A stretch of 64,000 nucleotides of DNA from Gillisella vitis (GCF_001541345.2 NZ_LMVL02000005.1:248001-312000); one strand, 5' to 3'; numbered from the stretch's first letter, positions 48,649 through 57,239 are shown. Numbers and translations are program-made. Notes: generated by a model from the letters alone, not told the origin.

Positions 48649-50505
48649 ATGGCAGCGACAAGTTCTTCTTCCAAGGCCGGCCCAACCATCAATGGCCGCA
48701 GCTATACCTATGTCGATCACGCCTATGACGTGGTCGTTGTCGGCGCAGGTGGCGCTGGCCTGCGCGCCACGCTCGGCATGGCCGAGCAGGGTTTCAAGAC
48801 CGCCTGTATCACCAAGGTTTTCCCGACCCGCTCCCACACGGTTGCAGCCCAAGGTGGCATTGCCGCTTCGCTCAACAACATGACGCCGGATTGCTGGCAG
48901 TGGCATCTTTACGATACCGTCAAGGGCTCCGACTGGCTGGGCGATGTGGACGCCATGCAATATCTGGCCATGGAAGCGCCAAAGGCGGTCTATGAGCTGG
49001 AACATTATGGCGTGCCGTTCTCGCGGAATGAAGAAGGCAAAATCTATCAGCGCCCCTTCGGCGGCCATATGCAGAATTACGGCGAAGGCCCGCCGGTACA
49101 GCGCACCTGTGCTGCCGCCGACCGGACCGGCCACGCCATTCTGCATACGCTTTACGGTCAGTCCCTGAAGCATAATGCCGAATTCTTCATCGAATATTTC
49201 GCTCTCGACCTGATTATGGCCGAGGATGGCCGTTGCACCGGTGTCGTGGCCTGGAACCTCGATGACGGCACGATCCATCGCTTCTCCGCCAAGATGGTGG
49301 TGCTGGCGACCGGCGGTTATGGTCGCGCCTATTTCTCGGCAACGTCGGCCCATACCTGCACTGGCGATGGCGGCGGCATGATTGCTCGCGCCGGTCTGCC
49401 GCTTCAGGACATGGAATTCGTTCAGTTCCATCCGACCGGTATTTACGGTGCCGGCTGTCTGATCACCGAGGGCGCACGCGGCGAAGGCGGCTACCTGGTC
49501 AATTCCGAGGGTGAGCGTTTCATGGAACGCTATGCCCCATCGGCCAAGGATCTTGCCTCGCGTGACGTGGTTTCGCGCTGCATGACCCTGGAAATCCGCG
49601 AGGGCCGGGGCGTTGGCAAGAACAAGGATCATATCTACCTGCATCTCGACCATCTCGATCCAGCCGTGTTGCATGAGCGCCTGCCGGGCATTTCCGAGAG
49701 CGCCAAGATTTTTGCCGGTGTCGATGTCACCCGCGAACCGATCCCGGTTCTGCCAACCGTTCACTACAATATGGGCGGCATTCCGACCAATTATTGGGGT
49801 GAAGTGCTGAACGCCGATGCTGAAAACCCCGAGCGGATCGCACCCGGCTTGATGGCTGTCGGTGAAGCCGGTTGCGCCTCGGTGCATGGCGCCAACCGTC
49901 TTGGTTCCAATTCGCTGATCGACCTCGTGGTGTTCGGACGTGCTGCGGCCATCCGTGCCGCTGAAGTGATCGATCGGGTGTCTCCGATCCCGGCGCTGAA
50001 CGTCGCGGCCTGCGACAAGATCATGGAGCGGTTTGACGCCATCCGTCATTCCAGCGGCTCGACGCCGACTGCCGTGCTGCGTGACAAGATGCAGCGCGCC
50101 ATGCAGGAAGATGCTGCGGTGTTCCGCACCCAGGAAGCGCTGGAAAGTGGTTGCCGCCGGATCTCGGAAATCTGGAAGGAAATGCCCGACATCAAGGTCA
50201 CGGACCGGTCGCTGGTATGGAATTCCGATCTGGTGGAAACCCTGGAGCTGCACAATCTGATGGCCAATGCCATCACCACGGTCTATGGCGCGGAAGCCCG
50301 CAAGGAAAGCCGTGGTTCGCATGCCCGCGAGGATTTTGTCGACGGTCCTTATGGTGGTCGCGACGACGTCAACTGGCGCAAGCACACCCTGGCCTGGGTC
50401 AATGAAGCGGGCGATGTGAAGCTGGATTACCGTCCTGTACACACCGAGCTTCTGGCGGATGGGATCGATCCTAAGAAGATCGAGCCCAAGGCCCGCGTTT
50501 ATTGA
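48649..50505 (+). CDS. sdhA: succinate dehydrogenase flavoprotein subunit
   Basis: The catalytic subunit of complex II, oxidising succinate to fumarate. The 618-residue protein has the FAD motif VVVGAGGAGLRA (29-40), the covalent FAD site RSHTVAAQGGI (His63), and the active-site arginine region in RGEGGYLVNSEGERFMERYAP. The first 20 residues are a Ser-rich extension. TAGGAT precedes the ATG. It is the third gene of sdhCDAB. Confidence 0.97.
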   Translation: MAATSSSSKAGPTINGRSYTYVDHAYDVVVVGAGGAGLRATLGMAEQGFKTACITKVFPTRSHTVAAQGGIAASLNNMTPDCWQWHLYDTVKGSDWLGDVDAMQYLAMEAPKAVYELEHYGVPFSRNEEGKIYQRPFGGHMQNYGEGPPVQRTCAAADRTGHAILHTLYGQSLKHNAEFFIEYFALDLIMAEDGRCTGVVAWNLDDGTIHRFSAKMVVLATGGYGRAYFSATSAHTCTGDGGGMIARAGLPLQDMEFVQFHPTGIYGAGCLITEGARGEGGYLVNSEGERFMERYAPSAKDLASRDVVSRCMTLEIREGRGVGKNKDHIYLHLDHLDPAVLHERLPGISESAKIFAGVDVTREPIPVLPTVHYNMGGIPTNYWGEVLNADAENPERIAPGLMAVGEAGCASVHGANRLGSNSLIDLVVFGRAAAIRAAEVIDRVSPIPALNVAACDKIMERFDAIRHSSGSTPTAVLRDKMQRAMQEDAAVFRTQEALESGCRRISEIWKEMPDIKVTDRSLVWNSDLVETLELHNLMANAITTVYGAEARKESRGSHAREDFVDGPYGGRDDVNWRKHTLAWVNEAGDVKLDYRPVHTELLADGIDPKKIEPKARVY

Positions 50506-50520
50506 TGTGAGGATATCGAC

Positions 50521-51300
50521 ATGGTTGAACTGACGCTTCCCAAGAATTCTCAGATCACGCCGGGCAAGGTCTGGCCAAAGCCTTCAGGTGCCAAGAACCT
50601 GCGGGAATACCAGATCTATCGCTGGAGCCCCGATGACGACAAAAATCCAAGCCTCGATACCTATTATGTCGATATGGATGATTGCGGCCCGATGGTTCTC
50701 GACGGTCTTCTCTACATCAAGAACAAGATCGATCCGACGCTGACATTCCGCCGCTCCTGTCGTGAAGGCATTTGCGGCTCCTGCGCGATGAATATCGATG
50801 GTACCAACACCTTGGCCTGCACCAAGGGCACTGACGACGTGAAGGGGACCGTGAAGATCTATCCTCTGCCGCATATGCCTGTCGTAAAGGATCTGGTTCC
50901 CGACCTGACCAACTTCTATGCCCAGCACCGCTCCATTGAGCCCTGGCTGAAGACGGTGTCTCCGACGCCGGTTAAGGAATGGAAGCAAAGCCATGACGAC
51001 CGGCAGAAGTTGGATGGTCTTTATGAATGCATTCTCTGCGCTTGCTGCTCGACCTCCTGCCCAAGCTATTGGTGGAATGGCGATCGCTATCTCGGCCCAG
51101 CCGTGCTGCTACAAGCCTATCGCTGGTTGATCGACAGCCGTGACGAGGCCAAGGGCGAGCGTCTGGACAATCTTGAAGATCCCTTCCGGCTCTATCGTTG
51201 CCATACGATCATGAATTGCGCGCAAGTCTGTCCAAAGGGCCTCAACCCGGCCAAGGCGATTGCTGAAATCAAGAAGATGATGGTCGAGCGCCGCGTTTAA
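50521..51300 (+). CDS. sdhB: succinate dehydrogenase iron-sulfur subunit
   Basis: The electron-transfer subunit of complex II. Ligands for all three clusters are visible: [2Fe-2S] at C80, C85, C88 and C100; [4Fe-4S] and [3Fe-4S] from CILCACCSTSC (C170, C173, C176, C180) and CHTIMNCAQVC (C227, C233, C237). The 259-residue length is normal. GAGGAT lies before the start. It is the last gene of the operon, followed by two strong hairpins. Confidence 0.97.
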   Translation: MVELTLPKNSQITPGKVWPKPSGAKNLREYQIYRWSPDDDKNPSLDTYYVDMDDCGPMVLDGLLYIKNKIDPTLTFRRSCREGICGSCAMNIDGTNTLACTKGTDDVKGTVKIYPLPHMPVVKDLVPDLTNFYAQHRSIEPWLKTVSPTPVKEWKQSHDDRQKLDGLYECILCACCSTSCPSYWWNGDRYLGPAVLLQAYRWLIDSRDEAKGERLDNLEDPFRLYRCHTIMNCAQVCPKGLNPAKAIAEIKKMMVERRV

Positions 51301-51321
51301 CGAATTTGGCTGGCTGCGGTC

Positions 51322-51363
51322 ATACCCAGGGCGAAGATGCTCAGGCATCCTCGCCCTGGGTAT
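51322..51363 (+). terminator. two-tier hairpin after sdhB
   Basis: Outer arms ATACCCAGGGCGA (51322-51334) and TCGCCCTGGGTAT (51351-51363) pair over 13 bp. After an A-C mismatch, inner arms GATGC and GCATC pair around TCAG. No T-run follows, so it may protect the 3' end of the sdh mRNA rather than terminate by itself. It starts 22 nt after the sdhB stop. Confidence 0.6.
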
Positions 51364-51365
51364 CT

Positions 51366-51400
51366 CAATATCTCAAATGCATCACGTGCTTGAGATATTG
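51366..51400. repeat. second hairpin after sdhB
   Basis: Arms CAATATCTCAA (51366-51376) and TTGAGATATTG (51390-51400) pair perfectly over 11 bp around a 13-nt loop. It starts 3 bp after the previous hairpin ends. It is AT-rich, unlike its neighbour. Confidence 0.6.
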
Positions 51401-51687
51401 GCACAAGATACACGGTCGTCATCTTCAACGACTCATCGTGTAAAATAGTGCGGATGGTCTGCTGTCGCGGTTGCGACAGGCTCTGGCAGCGCTACTGGCT
51501 GCATCTCACGCGGTTTTGTAAGGAAAATATTGATCTTCTGGACGCAAACACGCTATTTGCTTGCCGTTGAAGAGGCTTCTGCCTTGATTTCAAACCAGCT
51601 TTGGCGCTAGTTTCCGGGCGTTTGGTGCATGATAGCTGTCGCTGAAATGCGAAAGCTGACGATGATGAAGCAACCGGGAGTGTTAGG

Positions 51688-52200
51688 ATGAAACTGAAAT
51701 TTGCGGCGACGGGTCTGATGGTCGTGCTTTCTCTTGCCGGGTGTCAGCGTACGTCAAGCGATTACGGTTCCTCGTCACTGCCGCCTTTGCAGGCGCAACC
51801 GGTGCCTCAGGTTCAATCGGGGCAATTGCCGCCTCCGGGTGCAAGCCAGTTTCCAGTAGCGCCCACCTCTAACCAAACCGCTGCCTTGACGCCCAATGCG
51901 CCGCCACCGGGTAGTTCCCTCGATTTCACCAAGGAACAGATGGTCGGCAATTGGCGTGTGGCCAATGGCCAGTCCAGCTGCGACATGTTCCTGACCCTCA
52001 CCAATCTGGGTGGTGGATCGCGCGGCGGTACGCGCGGTTGCGTCGGTCCGCTGACGACGATGGGCGCCTGGGATGTCGCCAATAAGCAGTTGATGCTGAA
52101 GGATCGCGACGGCAATGTGATCGGCACTCTCTACAAGACGGCGGATAATCGCTTCAACGGTTCCACCAGCGCTGGCCAGCCTGTCAGCCTCAGCCGGTAA
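51688..52200 (+). CDS. AprI/Inh-family protease inhibitor lipoprotein (Omp19-like)
   Basis: A 170-residue lipoprotein. The lipobox LSLAGC places the lipidated cysteine at residue 19. A Pro/Gln/Ser-rich linker covers about 20-80. The C-terminal domain (about 81-170) is an Inh-type beta-barrel: MVGNWRVANGQSSCDMFLTLT, RGCVGPLTTMGAWDV and LMLKDRDGNVIGTLY, with two cysteines positioned for a disulfide. Brucella Omp19, a protease inhibitor, has this arrangement. Location in the outer membrane is inferred. Confidence 0.87.
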   Translation: MKLKFAATGLMVVLSLAGCQRTSSDYGSSSLPPLQAQPVPQVQSGQLPPPGASQFPVAPTSNQTAALTPNAPPPGSSLDFTKEQMVGNWRVANGQSSCDMFLTLTNLGGGSRGGTRGCVGPLTTMGAWDVANKQLMLKDRDGNVIGTLYKTADNRFNGSTSAGQPVSLSR

Positions 52201-52280
52201 GGGTGTATTGAACCGCCCTTCATTCTGATGCCTGCCCTTTGATGCGAAGGGGCAGGCCTATATCCTCCGCGGAGTTCGAC

Positions 52281-53444
52281 ATGCAGCCTGTGCCCGATTA
52301 TGCCCTCAGCGTCAGCGAGGATCTGAAGGCGCGGACCCTCTCGGGGGAGCTGATGGCCGATCCCGCCCAGATGGCGGTCGCCGCCCGGCTCGATCGCATC
52401 CTTCTCCAGTTGAAAGAACGCAAGCCAGCAAAGAAGTCCTCGGCGCTTGGCTGGATCTTTGCACGGCATCGCGCGCCCCAAACCAAGATCATGGGGCTTT
52501 ATGTGCATGGCAGCGTCGGGCGCGGCAAAACCATGCTGATGGACCTGTTCTTTCGCATGGCGCCCGTGGAAAAGAAGCGTCGGGCGCATTTTCATGAATT
52601 CATGGCCGATGTGCATAATCGCATTCACATCCATCGGCAGAAACTCAAAAATGGCGAGACAAAGCAGGCCGACCCCGTGCCGCCGGTGGCGGAGCAACTG
52701 GCCGCCGAAGCGGGGCTTTTGTGCTTCGATGAATTCACCGTTACCGATATCGCCGATGCGATGATCCTGTCGCGGTTGTTTACCGAGCTTTTCGCACGCG
52801 GCTGCATTCTGGTGGCGACCTCCAATGTCGAGCCGGACAATCTTTATCCGGATGGGTTGAACCGGGGTCTGTTTGTGCCGTTCATTGGCTTGCTCAAACA
52901 ATATGTCGAGATCCTCTCGCTCGATTCGCCGACCGATTACCGGCTGGAAAAGGCCGATCAACTGCCGATCTATCTCTCTCCGGCAGATGCCGTAGCGGAT
53001 CGGGAAATGGACCGTGCCTGGAAAATGATGACCGCAGGCCGCCTGGAAAAACCGCTGGATATCGAAATGAAGGGCAGGCTTTTGCCGGTGAAGCGGGCCG
53101 TTGGAAAAATGGCCCGCTTCACGTTTGCCGAGCTGTGCGAGCAGCCGCTGGGTGCCTCCGATTACCTGGCGCTTGCCGACCGGTTTCATACAATCTTTGT
53201 CGATCATATTCCCTATCTCGGGCCTGAAAAACGCAATCAGACAAAGCGCTTCATCATCCTGATCGACGCACTCTATGACCATCATGTGCGGGTGCATGCC
53301 AGTGCCGCGGCCGAGCCGGAGGCCTTGTTGACGGCCAGAAAAGGAACCGAAGGGTTCGAATTCGACCGGACAGCATCGCGGCTGTTTGAGATGCGTAGCC
53401 GTGAATATCTCGAAGCGCATGCAGCCCGCATTGCGGAAATGTGA
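52281..53444 (+). CDS. zapE: cell division protein ZapE / AFG1-family ATPase
   Basis: A 387-residue AAA-like ATPase of the AFG1 family; bacterial ZapE acts at the division ring and the mitochondrial homologue in turnover of respiratory-chain subunits. Walker A is GSVGRGKT (77-84) and Walker B LLCFDEF. FHEFMADVHNRIH, ATSNVEPDNLYPDGLNR and FVPFIGLL are family motifs. I chose ATG 52281 (MQPVPDYALS); an in-frame start 42 bp upstream adds a basic tail without support. Its place between sdh and mdh may reflect the respiratory link. Confidence 0.93.
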   Translation: MQPVPDYALSVSEDLKARTLSGELMADPAQMAVAARLDRILLQLKERKPAKKSSALGWIFARHRAPQTKIMGLYVHGSVGRGKTMLMDLFFRMAPVEKKRRAHFHEFMADVHNRIHIHRQKLKNGETKQADPVPPVAEQLAAEAGLLCFDEFTVTDIADAMILSRLFTELFARGCILVATSNVEPDNLYPDGLNRGLFVPFIGLLKQYVEILSLDSPTDYRLEKADQLPIYLSPADAVADREMDRAWKMMTAGRLEKPLDIEMKGRLLPVKRAVGKMARFTFAELCEQPLGASDYLALADRFHTIFVDHIPYLGPEKRNQTKRFIILIDALYDHHVRVHASAAAEPEALLTARKGTEGFEFDRTASRLFEMRSREYLEAHAARIAEM

Positions 53445-53623
53445 AGAATTGATGACTTAATATCTTACCTTTACGTAAGAATTTTATAGTCTAAACGATT
53501 GAAAAATATGCTCTCATAAATATCGGTTGCGCTTTTTTCCTGGTCGCGCTATGCGAATGGCCCAAAGGCCGGTCACTCTATTGGAGGGCCGACTTGGTTT
53601 TGGATCTAAAAGGAAGCACTTCA

Positions 53624-54586
53624 ATGGCGCGCAACAAGATCGCACTTATTGGTTCTGGAATGATCGGTGGTACGCTGGCCCATCTGGCTGGCTTGAAGGA
53701 ACTGGGCGACATCGTCCTGTTCGATATTGCCGATGGCGTACCGCAGGGTAAGGGTCTCGACATTGCGCAGTCGTCGCCCGTTGAAGGCTTCAATGCCAAG
53801 CTGACCGGTTCGAGCGACTACGCTGCCATCGAAGGTGCTGACGTTTGCATCGTCACCGCTGGTGTGCCGCGCAAGCCCGGCATGAGCCGCGACGACCTGC
53901 TCGGTATCAACCTCAAGGTCATGGAACAGGTTGGTGCCGGCATCAAGAAATATGCCCCCAACGCCTTCGTGATCTGCATCACCAATCCGCTCGATGCCAT
54001 GGTCTGGGCGTTGCAGAAGTTCTCCGGCCTGCCAGCCAACAAGGTTGTCGGCATGGCCGGCGTTCTCGACAGCTCGCGCTTCCGCCTGTTCCTGGCTGAG
54101 GAATTCAACGTTTCGGTTCAGGACGTCACGGCTTTCGTGCTTGGCGGCCATGGCGACACCATGGTGCCGCTGGCCCGTTACTCCACGGTCGGCGGTATCC
54201 CGTTGACCGATCTGGTCAAGATGGGCTGGGTCACCGCTGAACGCCTGGAAGAGATCATTCAGCGCACTCGTGATGGCGGCGCCGAAATCGTCGGCCTGCT
54301 GAAGACCGGTTCGGCTTTCTACGCACCAGCCGCTTCGGCAATTGAAATGGCTGAATCCTACCTCAAGGACAAGAAGCGCGTTCTGCCTTGCGCTGCGCAC
54401 CTGACCGGTCAATACGGCGTCAAGGACATGTATGTTGGCGTACCCACGGTGATCGGTGCTGGCGGCGTCGAGCGCGTCATCGAGATCGAACTGAACAAGG
54501 ACGAGGAAGCCGCCTTCCAGAAGTCGGTCGGCGCTGTCGCCGGTCTCTGCGAAGCCTGCATCAATATCGCTCCGGCTCTCAAGTAA
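53624..54586 (+). CDS. mdh: malate dehydrogenase (LDH-like type)
   Basis: Mdh oxidises malate to oxaloacetate with NAD+. The 320-residue protein is of the LDH-like type usual in alphaproteobacteria. The nucleotide motif is GSGMIGG (10-16) and active-site residues are visible as R83, R89, D149, R152 and H176 (GGHGDTM). ATG 53624 follows AAGGAAG, which decides against an ATG-free in-frame extension from 53594. It heads the mdh-suc-lpd cluster and is followed by a two-tier hairpin. Confidence 0.97.
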   Translation: MARNKIALIGSGMIGGTLAHLAGLKELGDIVLFDIADGVPQGKGLDIAQSSPVEGFNAKLTGSSDYAAIEGADVCIVTAGVPRKPGMSRDDLLGINLKVMEQVGAGIKKYAPNAFVICITNPLDAMVWALQKFSGLPANKVVGMAGVLDSSRFRLFLAEEFNVSVQDVTAFVLGGHGDTMVPLARYSTVGGIPLTDLVKMGWVTAERLEEIIQRTRDGGAEIVGLLKTGSAFYAPAASAIEMAESYLKDKKRVLPCAAHLTGQYGVKDMYVGVPTVIGAGGVERVIEIELNKDEEAAFQKSVGAVAGLCEACINIAPALK

Positions 54587-54595
54587 TCGCCTTTG

Positions 54596-54633
54596 GCGGC
54601 TGCGCCTTCATCTGCGGATGATGGCGCAGCCGC
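54596..54633 (+). terminator. two-tier hairpin between mdh and sucC
   Basis: Outer arms GCGGCTGCGCC (54596-54606) and GGCGCAGCCGC (54623-54633) pair over 11 bp. After a T-T mismatch, inner arms TCATC and GATGA pair around TGCG. Only a short TTTT occurs 6 nt later. The design is the same as the hairpin after sdhB. Confidence 0.6.
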
Positions 54634-54709
54634 GCATGGTTTTAACGCAGTTCTAAGCCGGGCGGCATGACCGCTGGTTCTGGAATTGCTCCGAACACAG
54701 GACCAGACG

Positions 54710-55906
54710 ATGAATATTCATGAATATCAGGCCAAGGCTCTGCTGAAGAGCTTTGGCGCACCGGTTGCCGAAGGTGTGGCAATCTTTTCCGCCGATGAAG
54801 CCGAGGCGGCCGCAAAGCAGCTTCCTGGCCCGCTTTATGTCGTCAAGAGCCAGATCCACGCTGGTGGTCGCGGCAAGGGCAAGTTTAAAGAACTCGGCCC
54901 GGATGCCAAGGGCGGCGTTCGCTTGGCGTTCTCGATCGACGAAGTGAAGTCGCATGTTGCTGAAATGCTCGGCAATACGCTGGTGACCAACCAGACCGGC
55001 CCCGCTGGCAAGCAGGTCAACCGCCTGTACGTCGAAGATGGTGCCGATATTGAGCGCGAACTTTATCTGTCGCTGCTCGTAGATCGCGCTGTTGGTCAGG
55101 TTGCTTTCGTGGTCTCCACCGAAGGCGGCATGGACATTGAAACGGTTGCTCACGACACCCCGGAAAAGATCATCAGCGTTGCGATTGATCCAGAAGCTGG
55201 TGTAACGGCTGCCAATCTCGAAGCCCTGACTGCGGCTTTGTTGCTCGAAGGCGAAGCCAAGGCTGACGCTGAAAAGCTGTTCCCGATCCTCTACAAGGCC
55301 TTTGTCGAAAAGGACATGGCGCTTCTGGAAGTGAACCCGCTGATCGTCATGAAAAACGGTCGTATGCGCGTTCTCGACGCCAAGATGTCTTTCGACGGCA
55401 ACGCTCTGTTCCGCCACGAAGACGTTGTGGCTCTGCGCGACAAGACCGAAGAAGACGCCAAGGAAATCGAAGCCTCCAAGTATGATCTGGCTTATGTTGC
55501 CCTTGATGGCAATATCGGCTGCATGGTCAATGGCGCAGGCCTTGCCATGGCAACCATGGATATCATCAAGCTCTACGGTGCTGAGCCGGCAAACTTCCTC
55601 GACGTTGGTGGCGGCGCGACCAAGGAAAAGGTCACGGCAGCCTTCAAGATCATCACTGCCGATCCGGCTGTGAAGGGCATTCTGGTCAACATCTTCGGCG
55701 GTATCATGAAGTGTGACGTGATTGCCGAAGGCGTTCTGGCTGCCGTCAAGGACGTCGGTCTCACCGTTCCACTCGTCGTTCGCCTCGAAGGCACCAATGT
55801 CGAGCTGGGCAAGAAAATCATCAACGAATCCGGTCTCAACGTCATTTCGGCGGATGATCTGGATGATGCTGCGCAGAAGATCGTCGCAGCCGTGAAGGCA
55901 GCGTGA
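54710..55906 (+). CDS. sucC: succinyl-CoA ligase [ADP/GDP-forming] subunit beta
   Basis: The beta subunit, with ATP-grasp domain, of the enzyme that makes ATP or GTP from succinyl-CoA. The 398-residue protein begins MNIHEYQAKALLKSFGAPV and has KSQIHAGGRGKGKFKELG, LEVNPLIV and the C-terminal ligase domain with VNIFGGIMKCDVIAEG. ATG 54710 follows AGGACC. It is 123 bp after mdh and 4 bp before the unusual ORF that separates it from sucD. Confidence 0.97.
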   Translation: MNIHEYQAKALLKSFGAPVAEGVAIFSADEAEAAAKQLPGPLYVVKSQIHAGGRGKGKFKELGPDAKGGVRLAFSIDEVKSHVAEMLGNTLVTNQTGPAGKQVNRLYVEDGADIERELYLSLLVDRAVGQVAFVVSTEGGMDIETVAHDTPEKIISVAIDPEAGVTAANLEALTAALLLEGEAKADAEKLFPILYKAFVEKDMALLEVNPLIVMKNGRMRVLDAKMSFDGNALFRHEDVVALRDKTEEDAKEIEASKYDLAYVALDGNIGCMVNGAGLAMATMDIIKLYGAEPANFLDVGGGATKEKVTAAFKIITADPAVKGILVNIFGGIMKCDVIAEGVLAAVKDVGLTVPLVVRLEGTNVELGKKIINESGLNVISADDLDDAAQKIVAAVKAA

Positions 55907-55910
55907 TCTG

Positions 55911-56291
55911 ATGGCTGATACATCCAAGACCGTGAAGCGCCAGCCTTTTGGCCCGAATGAGACAGATATCAATCTGTGCTACTTCGTCTGCTTCGACAGC
56001 GAGCTTCCAACCGATGGCGACGTCGCCGAACGTTGGGTGCATTTCAACGATAATGACGATGCGCTCGCCTATTTCGCTGACAAGTCCAAGGACGCGAGCC
56101 TCTTTGTCTGGAAGGGCGAGCTTGCCATTGCCAAGGGCGACGGCCAGTTCGATTGGTTCTTTACCCAATGGTCCAAGAGCCTTGAGAAGCAGCTGACGCA
56201 GAAGTCGGCCAAGGGCATGGGCTATCGCTTTTCCAATGACGCCTTTGAGGCATTTGAACCCCTCGAATTCGAGGAAGAGGAAGCCGAGTAA
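55911..56291 (+). CDS. acidic 126-residue protein wedged between sucC and sucD
   Basis: I do not recognise this protein. It is soluble, acidic and rich in aromatics: LCYFVCFDSELPTDGDVAERW, then ALAYFADKSKDASLFVWKGEL and FDWFFTQWSKSLEKQL. Its C-terminus is EFEEEEAE. It starts 4 bp after the sucC stop and its stop shares one base with the sucD start (TAATG). The purine-rich codons of its acidic tail (about 56270-56283) form the Shine-Dalgarno-like sequence for sucD. Codon usage looks like its neighbours'. Spacing argues for a real, translated gene; its role is unknown. Confidence 0.75.
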   Translation: MADTSKTVKRQPFGPNETDINLCYFVCFDSELPTDGDVAERWVHFNDNDDALAYFADKSKDASLFVWKGELAIAKGDGQFDWFFTQWSKSLEKQLTQKSAKGMGYRFSNDAFEAFEPLEFEEEEAE

Positions 56292-57193
56292 TGTCGATTC
56301 TGATCAATAAAGACACCAAGGTTCTCGTACAGGGCCTGACCGGCAAGACCGGCACTTTCCATACCGAACAGGCGCTTGCCTATTACGGCACCAAGATGGT
56401 CGGCGGTATTCATCCTTCCAAGGGTGGTAGCAACTGGACCGGCTCCAAGGGCGAAACCCTGCCGATCTTCGCTTCCGTTGCCGAAGGCAAGGACGTTACC
56501 GGCGCCAATGCATCGGTGATCTACGTTCCCCCAGCAGGCGCTGCTGCTGCGATCATCGAAGCCATCGAAGCTGAAATTCCGCTGATCGTCTGCATCACGG
56601 AAGGCATTCCGGTTGCCGACATGGTCAAGGTCAAGGCTCGCCTCGACAAGTCCAAGTCGCGCCTGATTGGCCCCAACTGCCCAGGCGTGATGACGCCGGA
56701 AGAATGCAAGATCGGCATTATGCCGGGCTCGATCTTCCGCAAGGGTTCGGTTGGCGTGTTGTCGCGTTCCGGCACTTTGACCTACGAAGCTGTGTTCCAG
56801 ACCTCGAATGAAGGCCTCGGCCAGACTTCGGCTGTCGGTATCGGCGGCGATCCGGTCAAGGGCACCGAGTTCATCGACATTCTGGAAATGTACCTCGCTG
56901 ACGAAGCCACCAAGTCGATCATCATGATCGGTGAAATCGGTGGCTCGGCTGAAGAAGAAGCCGCACAGTTCCTCAAGGACGAAGCCAAGAAGGGCCGCAA
57001 GAAGCCAATGGTCGGCTTTATCGCCGGTCGTACGGCTCCTCCCGGTCGCACCATGGGTCACGCAGGCGCTGTGATCTCCGGCGGCAAGGGCGGCGCGGAA
57101 GACAAGATCGAAGCCATGGAATCGGCTGGCATCCGGGTTTCGCCCTCGCCAGCCCGCCTTGGCAAGACGCTGGTTGAAGTTCTCAAGGGCTGA
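56291..57193 (+). CDS. sucD: succinyl-CoA ligase subunit alpha
   Basis: The alpha subunit, which carries the phosphohistidine intermediate. The 300-residue protein has the CoA-binding QGLTGKTGTFHTEQA (14-28), GPNCPGVMTPEECKIGIMPG, and the active-site histidine His257 in TMGHAGAVISGG. Its start overlaps the stop of the preceding 126-codon ORF by one base, so its translation probably depends on that ORF. A 10-bp hairpin follows the stop. Confidence 0.97.
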   Translation: MSILINKDTKVLVQGLTGKTGTFHTEQALAYYGTKMVGGIHPSKGGSNWTGSKGETLPIFASVAEGKDVTGANASVIYVPPAGAAAAIIEAIEAEIPLIVCITEGIPVADMVKVKARLDKSKSRLIGPNCPGVMTPEECKIGIMPGSIFRKGSVGVLSRSGTLTYEAVFQTSNEGLGQTSAVGIGGDPVKGTEFIDILEMYLADEATKSIIMIGEIGGSAEEEAAQFLKDEAKKGRKKPMVGFIAGRTAPPGRTMGHAGAVISGGKGGAEDKIEAMESAGIRVSPSPARLGKTLVEVLKG

Positions 57194-57210
57194 GACCACA
57201 TAGAGATAAG

Positions 57211-57239
57211 CGGGCAGACGTCTTTATGGCGTCTGCCCG
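57211..57239 (+). repeat. hairpin between sucD and sucA
   Basis: Arms CGGGCAGACG (57211-57220) and CGTCTGCCCG (57230-57239) pair perfectly over 10 bp around a 9-nt loop. No T-run follows, so it is a candidate processing or partial-termination element between the SucCD and SucAB parts of the cluster. Confidence 0.6.

Larger units (their letters stand above)
51301..51687. other. spacer after sdhB with two hairpins
   Basis: This 387-bp gap has no credible gene. Its first 100 bases hold two consecutive strong hairpins (listed separately). The remaining 290 bases before the Omp19-like gene show no clear dyad; an ATG-rich stretch at 51628-51665 leads up to it. The gap presumably holds the sdh terminator and the next promoter. 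Confidence 0.55.

Noticed and set aside
48256..50442. Long minus-strand frame opposite sdhD-sdhA (about 728 codons)
   Set aside because: Antisense shadow of strongly biased sdh codons. His/Gly/Arg-rich composition with no family features.
54653..55972. Minus-strand frame opposite sucC (about 439 codons)
   Set aside because: Antisense shadow of sucC with no homology pattern.
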